From positions 63,449,838 through 63,513,837 of the forward strand of contig NC_080168.1 in assembly GCF_950295315.1 (NCBI RefSeq): a stretch of 64,000 nucleotides of DNA. The letters are read 5' to 3'. Origin of the DNA: Erinaceus europaeus. Its lineage: Eukaryota; Chordata; Mammalia; Eulipotyphla; Erinaceidae. Shown in pieces: positions 43,695-55,466 of the stretch (positions are counted from its first letter, which is position 1; every line of letters begins with the position of its first letter). The notes below the pieces were generated by a model, which worked only from the letters and a program-made list of their open reading frames with translations, had not been told where the DNA came from and did not search any database. Position numbers and translations under genes: made by a program.

Positions 43695-43850
43695 AAAAGC
43701 TCTCAGGATGGCAAAGTAGCTCACTTGGATAGTTTGCCAGCTTTGCCATGTGCACAAGAGTCATGTCACGTCCAGTCCCCACAACACTGGAGGGCGCTTC
43801 AGAGCTGTGGTTTCACTATGAAGAAAAAGTCAGCTTAGAATAGTGAATTC
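43695..43850 (+). mobile_element. SINE-D
   Basis: GGCAAAGTAGCTCACTTGGA head, GCCATGTGCACAAGAGTCAT, CTTCAGAGCTGTGGTTTCAC and AAAAAGTCAGCTTAGAATAG. One of the clearest D copies. Confidence 0.7.
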
Positions 43851-43863
43851 CTGGAGACAGTAA

Positions 43864-43972
43864 ATGGATGGAAGAAAGGAAAGTGGAAGGGAACAAGGGA
43901 GGGAAGAAAGAAAAAAAGGGAAAAAGAAGGGAATGAGGGGGAGGGGAGGAGAGGGAAGGGAAGGGAAAGGTT
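43864..43972 (+). repeat. Polypurine tract (GA-rich)
   Basis: About 110 bases almost entirely A and G (GGAAGGGAACAAGGGAGGGA and similar); the complementary strand would be a pyrimidine tract. Confidence 0.85.
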
Positions 43973-44039
43973 CTCGTCTGGAGGAGCACACACTAGACTG
44001 TATATTTAGCACTGTTTCACCCAATTTAAGCAAAAAACA

Positions 44040-44170
44040 GGATCTGGGGATAGCATATATGAGTTCCATGAGAGCCTAGTGGTAGCAGGGGAAACTATAG
44101 TGGTGCAATGCTGTCATGTCTCTCCCTTTCTGTTTCTCTCCCCCCAGTCTCTCTGAAATCATAAAAGTAG
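44040..44170 (+). mobile_element. SINE-D
   Basis: GGATCTGGGGATAGCATATA head and TCATGTCTCTCCCTTTCTG run; the middle is diverged. Confidence 0.5.
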
Positions 44171-44279
44171 ATAAAGACCATCAGCCCAGCAAGCACAAGG
44201 TCCTGGCATCACAAAATAAAAGATCCTGTTGGATAGCTACAAAGAAGCCTTTCTGCCTGAGGTCACTACAGAGAGACTA

Positions 44280-44427
44280 CCTGCCCCCAGTCCCTACCTG
44301 CGGGGGGGGGGGGGGGAAGCTTTGCAAGTGGTGAAGCAGGGATGCAGGTATGTCTCTCTGTTTTTCTCCCTCTCTGTCTTTCTCTACCCTCTCAATTTCT
44401 GGCTGTCTCTATACAGTAAATAAAGAC
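44280..44427 (+). mobile_element. SINE-B, 5' truncated
   Basis: Starts near CCCCAGTCCCTACCTGCG, then a G run, GAAGCTTTGCAAGTGGTGAA core and CTCTCAATTTCTGGCTGTCT with an AGTAAATAAAG tail. Confidence 0.75.
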
Positions 44428-45792
44428 AGTCAGAGAGAAAGAGAGAGAGAGAGAGGGAAAGAGAGAGACAGACAGACAGACAGAGGCTATTGACACAAGC
44501 ACTCATCCTCCACTTCTGCATCTTCTGAGTGTGGCTGGTCATTCCCTTCCCACCGGGAAAACTACCCGTTGCTCTACCAGCCTGGACAAGAGCTATGAGA
44601 AGAGGCTCTAGCATTCTCACTTCCACACTTCTACAAGCAACAAGGACTCAGAAGAACAGCTGCCTTTTTGGCGTCCAGAACAGTTTTCTCTCAGCTCTGT
44701 GGGTGTTCACAGAGCTCAGCCTCAAGCAGAGATGGAAGAATCTGGCCTGGGATGGCTCTTTCTCTCCCCGTGGCAGGGAGGAGACAGAGAGAAGAGAGAT
44801 GGAAAGAAGCCTGGATGAGACAAAACTCAGCTCCAGGAGCAAAGGCTGTAACTGTGGGAATAGCTACAGGGTGGAAAGGCAAACAAAGAGAAGGCGAGGT
44901 TTTCAAGAATGAGTCAGGAGAATCTTGTGTTCCTGGGCAGACAGACCACAGCCACAACAGGCCAAGGGAAACCACCACTACTGACTCCTGGGGGAAGGAG
45001 AAGTGCCTTGAGTATTCACAGATGGGACGGCAATGCAAAAGGGGCGAGGTGTTCAAATGATGTACTTTTGAAGACTTGAAGCAGTGATAGATTTTTGTTA
45101 TGCCCCATCTTTGCCCTCCCCACCTCAAATGGTGCCTTCCAGGCAGAACTCAACCTTGGATTGGATTCTTAGACCTGAAGATCTTTCTTTTTTATAGTTA
45201 TTCCAAAGACTTTATATAAGCTCATTTTAATGACAGTCTTCAGAAATGCAGGAATAAAGCCCCCCCGTGATAGATATGTACTATGCTATGTTTATCTTCA
45301 TTGAACAAATGGTTCTACTTTTATAATTGCTTTTACACAGAAATTCCTATTTCTTTCTTTCTTTCTTTTTTTAACTTCCTCCTCTTTACCCTTTGTACAA
45401 AATTCTTGTCAAGTAAATCTTTAGGATAAATTTAATTAAGGTCTTCTGTTTTTTGCTTTAGCAAATTATTTCAAATCCTTTTTTCTTTTTTGCTGCTCCC
45501 CCCTTTAAAACAATGATCCAATGTAGCCATTCTTACCAATGGAATGTCGATAATTAAATGTAGGGATAAATATAGCACTTTACATAGAATATATGTGCTG
45601 ATACTTACATAGTTCTGTACACCCCACAGCTTTTCACTATAGAATTATTCACTAGCTCAGGTCCATCATTCCACTACTGTCTGAGTAAGCCAGCAAGAAT
45701 GGGAGGTGGGTAAGGAAAAAAAGTAAATAAAGGAAGAAAGGTAACTTCCAAGTTTGGACAAGGCTGAGACAAAGGACAAGAAATGGTCTTGT

Positions 45793-47071
45793 CTGGAGTA
45801 GGGCACCAAAGTAAAAACCCTGGGGTGAGGTTAAGGGTGGATATTCAGCTTCCTGGGGCAGCAGGGGGTGGGGAGGTGGGATAGGACACAGTCTTTTGGT
45901 GGTGGGCATGGTGTTTATGTACACTCCTATTAATTTGTAGTCATATAAATCATTAATTAATATGAGAGGGGAAAAATTGATTGTCTCAAACTTTTTAAAG
46001 CACAGACTAAGTCTTTTTAATACATAGACTGAGTCTTTGATATGCTGACACTCTCAAAAGCCTAGACCAGGGAGAACAGAAGCAACCAGTGGCACAGCTA
46101 TATACAAATAATGTCAAAGGACATAAATTATGGTGATATTGGGTATTATACAGCAAATCCTAACAGGGATTTTTCAAAGTTAACCCAAATAGCAAGTAAT
46201 GTGATTATGACAATAACTATTGTCTTCTTGAACCCTAAGACAGCAGGAACCTCACATTTCCACTACAAAGCCTATATTTTCCCCAGTCCTGCTTCTCTCA
46301 ATTCATACCAAACAATATTGTATCCGTCGATCCAACCTAATCAAAGCAAAAAGTACCACCTCAGCATGCTTCACTTCAGACTGTGTCCAGAGACCTCAGG
46401 TGTGGAATGACAACTCTTTAGCTTCATTACTTGGGTGAGACCTTTCCTTTCATAGTATCCTCTGATTCTATTCCAGGAGGTTCACTTCCTAACAAAGTCC
46501 CAAAACCTAGATATAGACTAGGTCCCATGAGATAGAGCATATGTTCACACATATCCATAAACTAGGGCAAAATATATACCTGAAAGCAAAAGTACACAAT
46601 AGTCTGCATGAGTACCCCACAACACTTCATCTGCACTATTCCAGCCTTTAGGACCATTATTATTCAACAATTTGTTTGGCTTTGTATGTTAACTCTCTTT
46701 TCAGCCACCAGGTTCCAGATGCCAGCATGATGCCGACCAGACTTCCCTGGACAGATGACCTCACCAATGTGTCCTGGAGCTCCGCTTCCCCAGAGCTCCA
46801 TCTTACTAGGGAAAGAGAAAGGCAGGCTGGGAGTATGGATCGACCTGTCAACGCCCTTGTTCAGCGGGGAAGCAATTACAGAAGTCAGACCTTCCACCTT
46901 CTGCATCCCACAATGACCTTGGGTCCATACTCCCAGAGAGATAAAGAATAGGAAAGCTACCAGGGGAGGGGATGGGATATGGAGTTCTGGTAGTGGGAAC
47001 TGTGTGGAGTTGTACCCCTCTTATCCTATGGTTTTGTTAATGTCTCCTTTTTTAAATCAATCAATAAATAA
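45793..47071 (+). mobile_element. L1 3' UTR insertion, 1279 bp, 15 bp TSD
   Basis: The insertion is flanked by perfect copies of AAGAAATGGTCTTGT at 45778-45792 and 47072-47086 and ends in an A-rich tail. The first ~170 bases resemble a complete older L1 tail (CTTTTGGTGGTGGGCATGGT). The last ~410 bases are the module found alone at 5389-5800. All of it was inserted at once, so the 3' UTR of this L1 carries two tail modules. No ORF2 coding is retained. Confidence 0.8.
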
Positions 47072-47999
47072 AAGAAATGGTCTTGTTATTATTATTTCTT
47101 TCCAGAGTCAGCTCCAGGCAGAATGCCTCACTGTCTGAGTTTTCCACACAGCCTCAGCCTGTAAGAGCTTCCAAGGTCCCCACGTGCACTCCCTGGACCG
47201 CAGGGATGCACATCTGGCAGTACTTTGGGCTCAGTCCACTAGCGTGTGGCCCCAGGTCTCAGATCTAGTACAGTATGTGTGGTTTTCCAAGCGAGACTCT
47301 CTCACCACCCTCAGGTCCTCTGGCCCTGAGTCCCACCCACACAAAGCCTTGGCTCCCGCCAGGCCAGTGTCTTATTCAGACGTGCACAATGAATTCCCAC
47401 TCGACCCAAGTGATAACTGCACAGAAACTTAGCCCAGATGCAATGGAGCTCCTGTCACCAAGAAATGAACAGTGAGAGCCCAGAGCCCAAACAGCAGGGA
47501 CCACAGAATGCCAGCAAAAAAGAATGAGGGTGTGTGTGTGTGCTCACTCATTCCAGAGGAACCACAGCCTGAGATGCCTGCGGCACGTGGCTGCCACAAA
47601 ACCGTCCCAACATCTCCATGTATGGCCAGCGTGGAGGGTTTCAGCTGAAAGGATGCTCTGTTCCCTCCAGCTGCTAAAGGGTGATGAGAAGTGCTTGGAT
47701 TGAGAAACTTTTTATTTATTTTTTGGTCATCACAGGGACTTTGCTGCCCTGACCTGACTTTTCCAAACAGAAAGAGAGAGACATCCAAGATGAAGTGACT
47801 GCACCAAAGAAAAGACTGGGGAAGGCAAGGAGGGGATGGGTTGGGGTCCTGGTGCATGATGGCAGGAAAGGCCCTAGGCTGGGGGTGACAGTGCTTCGCA
47901 GACACTTATCATGGTGGGCTGAGATGAGAAAGTTTAGCCATGTGTCAACAATTGTACTGTAAACTACTAACTCCCAAATAAAAGGAAGAAAGATATGGG

Positions 48000-48125
48000 G
48001 GATGAAGGAGGGGAAGACACCAGAGCACTGAAGCTCCCCGCAGTGTGGTGGAGCTCTAGCTCAAACACGGGTCATAAGTATTACAAAACAGACACTCTGC
48101 CAGGTGAGCTATTTTGCTGGTCAGA
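48000..48125 (-). mobile_element. SINE-D, minus strand
   Basis: CACCAGAGCACTGAAGCTCC, GTGTGGTGGAGCTCTAGCTC and CAGGTGAGCTATTTTGCTGG read as a reversed SINE-D. Confidence 0.6.
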
Positions 48126-48229
48126 ACTGTGAAATATTACTGCTTGAAAAACACAGATCCAACATAAATCACTGGTGTGTGAAGCTCCAAGTAACCACTT
48201 TTCCCATGAAATATCTTCAAATATTTTCT

Positions 48230-48348
48230 TTTTTACCAGAGCACTGCTCAGCTCTGGCTTACAGTGGCACAGGGGATTGAACCTGGGACTTTGAAGCCTC
48301 GGGCATTTAAGTCTCTTTGCATAACCATTATGCTATCTACCCCTGCCC
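48230..48348 (-). mobile_element. SINE-C, minus strand, 13 bp TSD
   Basis: TCAAATATTTTCT at 48217-48229 and 48349-48361. Reversed end CAGAGCACTGCTCAGCTCTG and head ATAACCATTATGCTATCTAC. Confidence 0.85.
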
Positions 48349-50089
48349 TCAAATATTTTCTAATGCTAAACTGTTAAGTCAGAAGTAGTCAGCCCTCAAT
48401 AACAAAAGAGAAAGTGTCTACTATTTCACTTCTGGTCCATACTGAATTGCTAGCACTAAAGTATTGAGGGCATGAGCGAGTGCCTTTTAATAAAAATACT
48501 CTTGAGAAACCAATCCCTTAGAAACTCATCTTTTCTATGGATTTTATATTAGTCCAGCAGGCAGAACTTTGATTCATGCACTATGAGTACTGAGAGCTAC
48601 CTTTTGTTAGGTGAGATCAGAAGCAAAAGTGGATGGACTTCTCGGGTTTGGTTCATTCTGTGTCTGCACGTGTGATGTTCATGAATGCGAATGCCATCAA
48701 GATCCAGGCAGGTGCAGCAGACGCACATCAGGAACGGTGTGGGAGCAAGCTCTGGGGGTGTACTGCTTTGCTTCCCTGATGGCTCAGAGGAGTGCAAAGC
48801 AATAAAGAAGCTCCTTAACACTAAGGCTGTGCTGAATATGATTTAATTGTGCCCTACTCAGAAGTCATTTCACTTCTGGGGCTCAACAATCATGAATGGC
48901 CACAAAGATTTCTACGAGGTGTAATAAATTTAGCAAGATCTTCCTCTTCTGGAATTCACCTACCGTCTGGTGCTATTTCATATAACATATAAGGTGATCT
49001 TTCTTCATCTACTATCTCATTCTATCAGAGAGGCTTGTTCTCACATACATACATAAGGACAAATATAAGAATGTGTGTTATTTGATTGTTTAGATTCTGG
49101 ATGGACATTTCCGGAATCTTCTGGGTAGTTATAAAAGGTAACAGAGACATTTGACTAGAGAAGGTGTGTTCTCGGCAATTTGTTCACAGAAAGCTGGATG
49201 TGCTCCTAGCTATTTAATTACCCAGCGATTACTAAAGTTAGCTATGTTTCATAACAAGAGGAGTTAAAAAAAATGCATAATCCAAGAGCCATTCTTCTTT
49301 GCCTGAGACACACTTTCCTAGTTGGTTTGAATAGCAGCATCTGCTACTGCTGTAATTCCTCTGCAGCAGGGTGATGTTAAACCAGGAAAGCATGACTCAG
49401 GAAGACTTCTCCCACCCCCTACCCTCCCTTCCTGCTCAGCAGTCCCTCACAAGCCTCCACTTGCTGGAAACAGCCTACACACAGGAACTCGATCTCAACA
49501 TTCCCTGGAGCAGTGCTTCCTCCCAGTGGTGGACAGCCTGGCTTATAAAATGCCTTTTTTGTAGGTGTGGAAAACAAAAACTTTCGCTGAAGATCACACC
49601 TTAATGAGGCTGGTGACGCAAGCAGAATAATTAATAGGGACCCCACGGGGATGAAGAGAAGAATCGTGTTTAAGGCCCCCAGAAGATATTACATAACCAG
49701 GGCATCCAATTCCCAGTGAAAGGCCAGGATTTGGGAGATTCTAGAGGCCTTACAAGCTCTGTGCTGGAACCTGCTTCCCCTGGGGGAGTGACTTGGCACC
49801 CTCCCTCCCACTCTTTCTGGTTTCTGGACTCTGAGCAAGTACCCTCACTCAAGGTCCTGCACCTTCTTTACATTCCAATCACAGCATTAGCCACCCTTCC
49901 ACTGTAACTTGAATTTGTCTGTGTGCTTATGCTAGAACCACCTCAAAAAGAAAAAAAAATTCAAAAGCCATTCAGAGAGACGTGGTGATGTGGAGTAGAA
50001 ACCATTTTGTACTTCTCTAACAAACTAAAAAAAAAAAAAAAAGCCTCCTGAAAACAACAAAATACAGCTAGAATTTCTTCAGAGACTAA

Positions 50090-50400
50090 GCCGCAGCCAC
50101 CAAGTTGCAGACGCTGTCATGATTCCATCCTGACTTCCCTGGGCAGACAACCTCACTATTATATATTCTAGAGCCTCACCTCCCCCAGAGCCCTGCCCCG
50201 CTAGGGAAAGACAGAAACAGGCTGGGGATGTGGATCCACCTGTCAATGCCCATGTCCAGTGGAGAAGTAATTACAGAAACCAGAACCCCCACCTTCTGCA
50301 CTCCAGAAAGAGTTTTTGTCCATACTCCAAAAGGGGAATGTTAGGGGAAGATGACCACAGGGCTCTGAACCCCAGTTCCATCAGAATCTTGAAAGAGAAG
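50090..50400 (+). mobile_element. L1 3' UTR fragment
   Basis: A diverged copy of the 5389-5800 module (GAGCCCTGCCCCGCTAGGG, GAAGTAATTACAGAAACC), ending in an A-rich stretch before a SINE-B. Confidence 0.7.
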
Positions 50401-50409
50401 AAAAAAAAG

Positions 50410-50615
50410 CAGGGGCAAGGTGCTGGTGTAACTGGTTAAGTGTACACATTAAGTGCACAAGGACCTGGGTTCAAGGTCCTGGTCCCTGCCTGCAGGGAGA
50501 AAGCCTCAGGGGTTAAAGCAGAGCTGCAAGTGTCTCTCTGTCTCTCTCTTTCTTTCACCCCTTCCCTCTCAATTTCTCTCTGTTTCTATCCAATAATAAG
50601 TAAATAAAAATAGAT
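50410..50615 (+). mobile_element. SINE-B
   Basis: GGCAAGGTGCTGGTGTAACT head, CAAGGACCTGGGTTCAAGGT box, TCTCTCTGTTTCTATCCAAT and AATAAGTAAATAAAAATAG tail. Confidence 0.8.
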
Positions 50616-50925
50616 TTTTTTTCTTTTTGGCCTCAAAGGTTATCACTGGAACTTGGTGCCTGCAGTACAAATCCACTACTCCTGGTGGTCATCCTTCTTC
50701 CATTGCTGTTGTTGCTGCTGTTATTGCTGTTGCTGGACAGGACAGAGAGAAACAAATAGGGGGAGACAGAGGGGGAGAGAAAGATAGACACCTGCAGACC
50801 TATTTCACCACTTGTTAAGCAGCCTCACCTACAGGTAGGGAGCTGGGGGCTTGAACCTGGATCTTTGCATCAGTCCTCATGCTTCACACTATTTACACTT
50901 AACCCAATACACTACCATCTGGCCC
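50616..50925 (-). mobile_element. SINE-A, long form, minus strand
   Basis: Tail-to-tail with the previous SINE-B. Reversed extension CAAATCCACTACTCCTGGTG, a TTGCTGTTG-rich run, core, and ACCATCTGGCCCC. Confidence 0.8.
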
Positions 50926-51139
50926 CAAAAAACAGATTTAAAAAAAAAAGAAAAGAAAAAAGAAAGGATACTAAGAAGTAGTAATACATGTAGGTATGAC
51001 TCATAAAGGAAGAGAAGGCAGGACCACAGAAAAATTGGGCAAAGCAGATGGATACATAGGTAGATAGATACACAAATACATAGACAGACAGACAGGCAGG
51101 CAGGTGGGCAGGCAGGCAGACACAGAAATAACAGTTGTG

Positions 51140-51605
51140 GGCCAGGCGCACCAGGTAGCGCACCAAGTTAAGCACATAGTGTGAAGCACAAAGACCCACA
51201 CAAGGGTCCCAGCTTGAGCCACCAGCTCCCCACCTGCAGGGGGGTCGCCTCACAAGTAGTGAAGCAGGTCTACAGGTGCCTATCTTTCTTTCCCACTCTT
51301 TGTCTTACCCTCCTCTCTTGATTTCTCTCTGTCCTATCCAATAACAGCAATAGAAAAATAAATGGTTGCCAGGAACAGTGGATTCTCTTTTCTTTTCTTT
51401 TCTTTTTTTTTTCCCTCCAGGGTTATTGCTGGAGCTCACAAGTGTCTGCACTATGAATCCACTACTCCTGGAGGCTATTTTTTTCCCTTATTGTTGCCCT
51501 TATTGTTGTTACTATTGCTGTCGTTGTTAAGCTACCGCCCCACCCCTGGAGCAGTGGATTCTTAGTGCAGGCACTGAGCCACAGCAATAACCCTGGCAGC
51601 AAAGA
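51140..51605 (+). mobile_element. SINE-A, long form, split by a nested SINE
   Basis: The head is diverged (GGTAGCGCACCAAGTTAAGC). The extension CAGTGGATTCT is interrupted at 51386 and resumes at 51552 (CAGTGGATTCTTAGTGCAGG, CAGCAATAACCCTGGCAGC), then an A run. Confidence 0.75.
51387..51551 (-). mobile_element. SINE-A with internal deletion, nested, 11 bp TSD
   Basis: CAGTGGATTCT at 51376-51386 and 51552-51562 flanks it. It keeps a reversed T-rich tail, the extension and a TTGTTG run, then jumps straight to a reversed head (AAGCTACCGCCCC), so the middle is absent. Confidence 0.7.
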
Positions 51606-51689
51606 AAAAAAAAAAAAAAAAGAAAAGAAAGAAAAAAAAGAAAGAATAGTCAACCTCTCTCTGTGACCTTGGGAGAACTACTATAGTTT

Positions 51690-51795
51690 CTAATGGATGG
51701 AATGAGGACACAGCACTCTGGTGGTGGAAACAATGTGAAATTAGACCCCTATTGTATTATAATTTTGTAAATCAATAATAAAAAAATAAAAGCAA
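51690..51795 (+). mobile_element. L1 3' tail fragment
   Basis: GGACACAGCACTCTGGTGGT, then TATAATTTTGTAAATCAATA and an A-rich end. Only the last ~100 bases of the element remain. Confidence 0.55.
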
Positions 51796-51951
51796 TTTAA
51801 AAAAACCCACCATGCAAACAGATTCTTCTTGGCTTCTTGTTCAAAGCCTAGAATAATGTCTGGCATGGAGAAGTCATCCAGTCAATGTCAGTATGGTCAC
51901 CTGTGGTTCCTTCCATTGTGTTCTGAATGTTGCAATGGCATTTTGTCTACT

Positions 51952-52045
51952 CTTTGGGCCACAGGAGTTATCACTGGGGCTAACTGCCTATAGGACTTCA
52001 TTGTTCCCAGTAGCCATTTTATTTTTCTTTCCTCTAGATCAGAAG
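51952..52045 (-). mobile_element. SINE-A extension fragment
   Basis: GGAGTTATCACTGGGGCTAA, CTGCCTATAGGACTTCATTG and TCCCAGTAGCCATTTTATTT are the reversed 3' extension only. Confidence 0.5.
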
Positions 52046-52154
52046 TGGGGATTTTTTTTTTCTGTCAAGGTCCATTTGGACATTTATAACATCATTTGTG
52101 TATAACTTAAAATAACACTTTGTGTTGCTTGGGGAAAAGCTCTAAATGCCTTGA

Positions 52155-52312
52155 CAGAGGACACACAAGCTGGATACTCCCCACCCATGCACCACCCATC
52201 CTCATGGAGCTTCCCCATCTAAGGAGCTCCCACGTAGTTGCCCAAGTCTCAAGCCCAGGTCCATGCACAGGGTGGTAGGTGTGCCTACCACATAAGCCAC
52301 CTGTTAGTCCCA
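52155..52312 (-). mobile_element. SINE-B-like, decayed, minus strand
   Basis: CAAGTCTCAAGCCCAGGTCC is a reversed box and CATAAGCCACCTGTTAGTCC a reversed head. Confidence 0.5.
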
Positions 52313-52349
52313 GTGTCATTTGTTTAATGTTCACATAGTACTGAACTGA

Positions 52350-52490
52350 ATATGGGGGGGGGGGCCCACAGAGACTTTGGTGGGTGTGGTGAGTAGTACA
52401 AATACTTACACAGAGTGGTGAAACTACACTCCTAGGATTCAGTACATTTAGAGACCAATTTTAAATCAATATGATAAAAAATTCAAAAAA
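52350..52490 (+). mobile_element. L1 3' tail fragment
   Basis: A G run is followed by CACAGAGACTTTGGTGGGTG and ends near ATTTTAAATCAATATGATAA. Same terminal motif as 20520-20795. Confidence 0.55.
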
Positions 52491-53061
52491 AATAATAATC
52501 AAGGGACACAGGAGTTATACACTAATAAAAAGATTCAATGGACACAGAAATTATTAAAAGTGAGAATGACATTTTTGTAAGATCTGGATAAAAAAAAAAA
52601 ACTGGAACTCATTAGACTGGAGAGACTACCTTCATCAAGGAGAAGTCTTACTTGCTTTAGACTTCCCTAAATATTCTAATTATTTTCAAAAATCATAAAT
52701 AATGTATAACACTTAAGGTGTTTATTAAAAAGAAAAAAAAAGTTGATGACATAGATGCTGGTGGGATAAGGGCAAGCATCCGATCGATCACCTTTCAGTA
52801 AGAGTAGAGACATCCCTGTACTGTGCAAGGTCACATAAGCCCTTCAGAGCAGAACAGTTGTGGTGGTAGTGGGGGGGGGGGGTCCATCCAGTCAAGAGAG
52901 TGAGAGAGTTTCACATGCAGGTCAGCTCAAGGTGACCTGCCAACCTGAGTTTTATCCCACTGGTAGATCATCACCTAAAGTTTCCAGAGACTTCAAACCA
53001 GGCCTTGAAAAATCTGCCAAATGCAGAAAGAAAACCTTCTAATTAAAATTGCACAAGGGCA

Positions 53062-53220
53062 GTGAAAGGGGTGGTGGCAGCTCACCTCATAGTGTGTGTA
53101 AACATTAGTAAGTGTGAGGGCCTGTGTTCAAGACCCCAGTCCCCAGTGACAGCTAAGGGGTGGGAAGAGGCTTCTTCAAGAGAGGTGGAGCTGCATTATA
53201 GGTATCTCTCCACCTCTTAC
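53062..53220 (+). mobile_element. SINE-B-like, decayed
   Basis: GGGGTGGTGGCAGCTCACCT head, GGGCCTGTGTTCAAGACCCC box and GGTGGAGCTGCATTATAGGT core. Confidence 0.55.
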
Positions 53221-53337
53221 CTTCATCAAAGGAAGGAAGGAGCAAAGGCAGAAGGGAGGATGGGTGGTCACTGGGAAGAGTGGAGTCATGCAGACACAGG
53301 CACTTCTGTTCAGAATCTTAATCCTAGAAAGATAATG

Positions 53338-53520
53338 GGCTAGCAAAATAGCTCACTTGGATAGAACACTGCCTTGCCAGGGCTGCAATTCAGCTTTGAG
53401 CACGGCCCCAACAGTAGTTCAGGAAGCTTCAGAACTGTGATCTTTCATCCTCTCCCTAGTAAAACTAAGTACTAATTTCTTGTGAGGATAAAATCAGACA
53501 ATATGCAAGAATGAAAATAA
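53338..53520 (+). mobile_element. SINE-D
   Basis: GCTAGCAAAATAGCTCACTT head, CACTGCCTTGCCAGGGCTGC, AGCTTCAGAACTGTGATCTT and an A-rich end. Confidence 0.65.
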
Positions 53521-54074
53521 AATAAAATTTTAAAAAATCATGAAGGACAAAAAGCTCCACATAATGGTAAGGTATTATTTCCACATGAGAAATGGAGACT
53601 TTCACTCCACCTCTGAAAAAGAACTCTTCGCCATTCCATTCTGTTCTAGCAGAGTGACTATGAGGTCACCACCTTGCTGAAGTACAGATAATCAGAGCTC
53701 CCAACCACTTACACTCATAATGGAGATGACACAATATCCCCCTCTGAAAGGGGTGGCCTTTCAGAAGAATGGTTAGAAAGAGTACTCACTGAACAAATAG
53801 ATAATATGACACCTGATTTTCTGTATTCTAAATAAACACTCACTGGACATGATGCCTCCATAACCCATTTACAGATGCCCAGTTTCCATGACCTTAGAAA
53901 AAGAACTAAACAGAACCTGCTGAAAACAAGTAACACAAATAATAGTAATGTTATTCTATGAATATCAAGTAGACTGTGCAGACGAAAATTGTTCCTGTCC
54001 TAAATCCTAATGGAGCACTGTTCAAAGATGAATTGAAAAGGCAATTTGCACCAAACAGTGCTGCAGTGATAGGA

Positions 54075-54265
54075 ATCTATAGCGGTTTAATACTGATTTA
54101 TGAAATTAAAAGGTAACAGGGGTGTAATCACACCCCTTTCCCACCACTAGTGTTCTGTGTCCCCATTCCCTCCACTAGAAACTGCATTATCCACAGCTTA
54201 TGTTAGATCCTATCACTGTCAAGTGTCTGCTAATGATGATTCAGTATCCCAAACCTCGAGAATTT
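54075..54265 (-). mobile_element. L1 3' end, antisense
   Basis: The plus strand reads GGTTTAATACTGATTTATGA, then CCCCTTTCCCACCACTAGTG and TGTGTCCCCATTCCCTCCAC, the reverse of the L1 tail. A minus-strand SINE-A follows at 54291. Confidence 0.65.
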
Positions 54266-54290
54266 AATTGGCAAGACTGATCTTTAAATC

Positions 54291-54625
54291 CTTTTTTTTT
54301 TTTTTTTGCCTCTAGGGTTATTGCTGGGGCTTGGTGCCTGCACCACAAATCCTCTGCTCCTGAAGGCCATTTTTTCCCATTTCTGTTGCCCTTGCTGTTT
54401 TTATTGTTGTTGTTATAGCTGTTGTTGTTGGATAGGAGAGAGAGAAATGGAGAGAGGAAGAGAAGACAGAGAGGGGGAGAGAAAGATAGACACCTGCAGA
54501 CCTGCTTCACCGCTTGTGAAGCGACTCCCCTACAGGTGGGGAGTTGGGGGCTGGAACCAGGATCCTTAAACCAGTCCTTGTACTTTGTGCCAGTGTGCTT
54601 AACCCACTGTGCACCACCTGGCCCC
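54291..54625 (-). mobile_element. SINE-A, long form, 14 bp TSD
   Basis: CTGATCTTTAAATC at 54277-54290 and 54626-54639. A complete reversed copy: T run, GGGTTATTGCTGGGGCTTGG, TGTTGTTG-rich run, GGAGAGAGAGAAATGGAGAG, core and CACCTGGCCCC. Confidence 0.9.
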
Positions 54626-54878
54626 CTGATCTTTAAATCTTAACAGCCGGTGATCTAGGGAATAAATGCATTTACATACTAATTCTAAAATTGAAGTATA
54701 ATTTAAGTACAGTGACACATGTGGATCTTAAACAACAGCATCAGCAGTTTTGACAAGGGCATGCCATCCATGCCAAACACCCACAGCACCCCAGCGAACT
54801 CTTTTGCATGGGAAACTCAATCCTCCTGACATCCCCCTCAGCACTCCCTAGAAGAACCTCCCTCCCCATCAATCACAC

Positions 54879-54881
<3 letters not shown>

Positions 54882-54940
<59 letters not shown>
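54882..54940 (+). repeat. (CA)n microsatellite
   Basis: About 29 uninterrupted CA units, the longest dinucleotide run here. Confidence 0.97.
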
Positions 54941-54941
<1 letters not shown>

Positions 54942-55051
54942 GAATATACAGGTCCACAGGGATGATGTAGCATCAGCCCGCAAAAACACACTATAACACA
55001 GACTACAACTGGAGTTGTGTTCAGGTAGAGGAGAAATTAATCAGTGTGATG

Positions 55052-55172
55052 GTAGGCTGAGGAGACAGCATAATCACTGTGCAAAAAGATCTTCATACCT
55101 GAGGCTCTGAGGTCCCAGGTTCAATTCCATGCACCACCATAAACCAGAGCTAAGCTGGGCTCTGAGTAAAAT
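55052..55172 (+). mobile_element. SINE-C
   Basis: GAGGAGACAGCATAATCACT head, TACCTGAGGCTCTGAGGTCC core, AGGTTCAATTCCATGCACC box; followed by trinucleotide-rich sequence. Confidence 0.75.
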
Positions 55173-55466
55173 GCTGCTGCTATTACTGCCACTGTCACTG
55201 CCACTACTACTAACAATAATAATAATAATGATAAATAATAATGAAGGTAATCTCATCATTACCCCAAATCACTCATTTTCATTTACAAAAGTAAAGGGTT
55301 TGGATTCAGGAGAAAAGAACCACCCTTAACTCTGTGCTGTCAAGCCAGCAACCACCAGCATACAAATCTTAAGAGGGACTGTTACAGGAGAAGCAAGTGA
55401 CCAAGCAGACAGGACATTCTCAGGGACACGCTGGCCATTATCAAATACTGTAAGAAGTGATCTGGA

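Noticed and set aside
47429..47905. 158-codon open frame, minus strand
   Set aside because: No recognisable domain or family; it crosses mixed intronic sequence between repeats and shows no splice-consistent neighbours.
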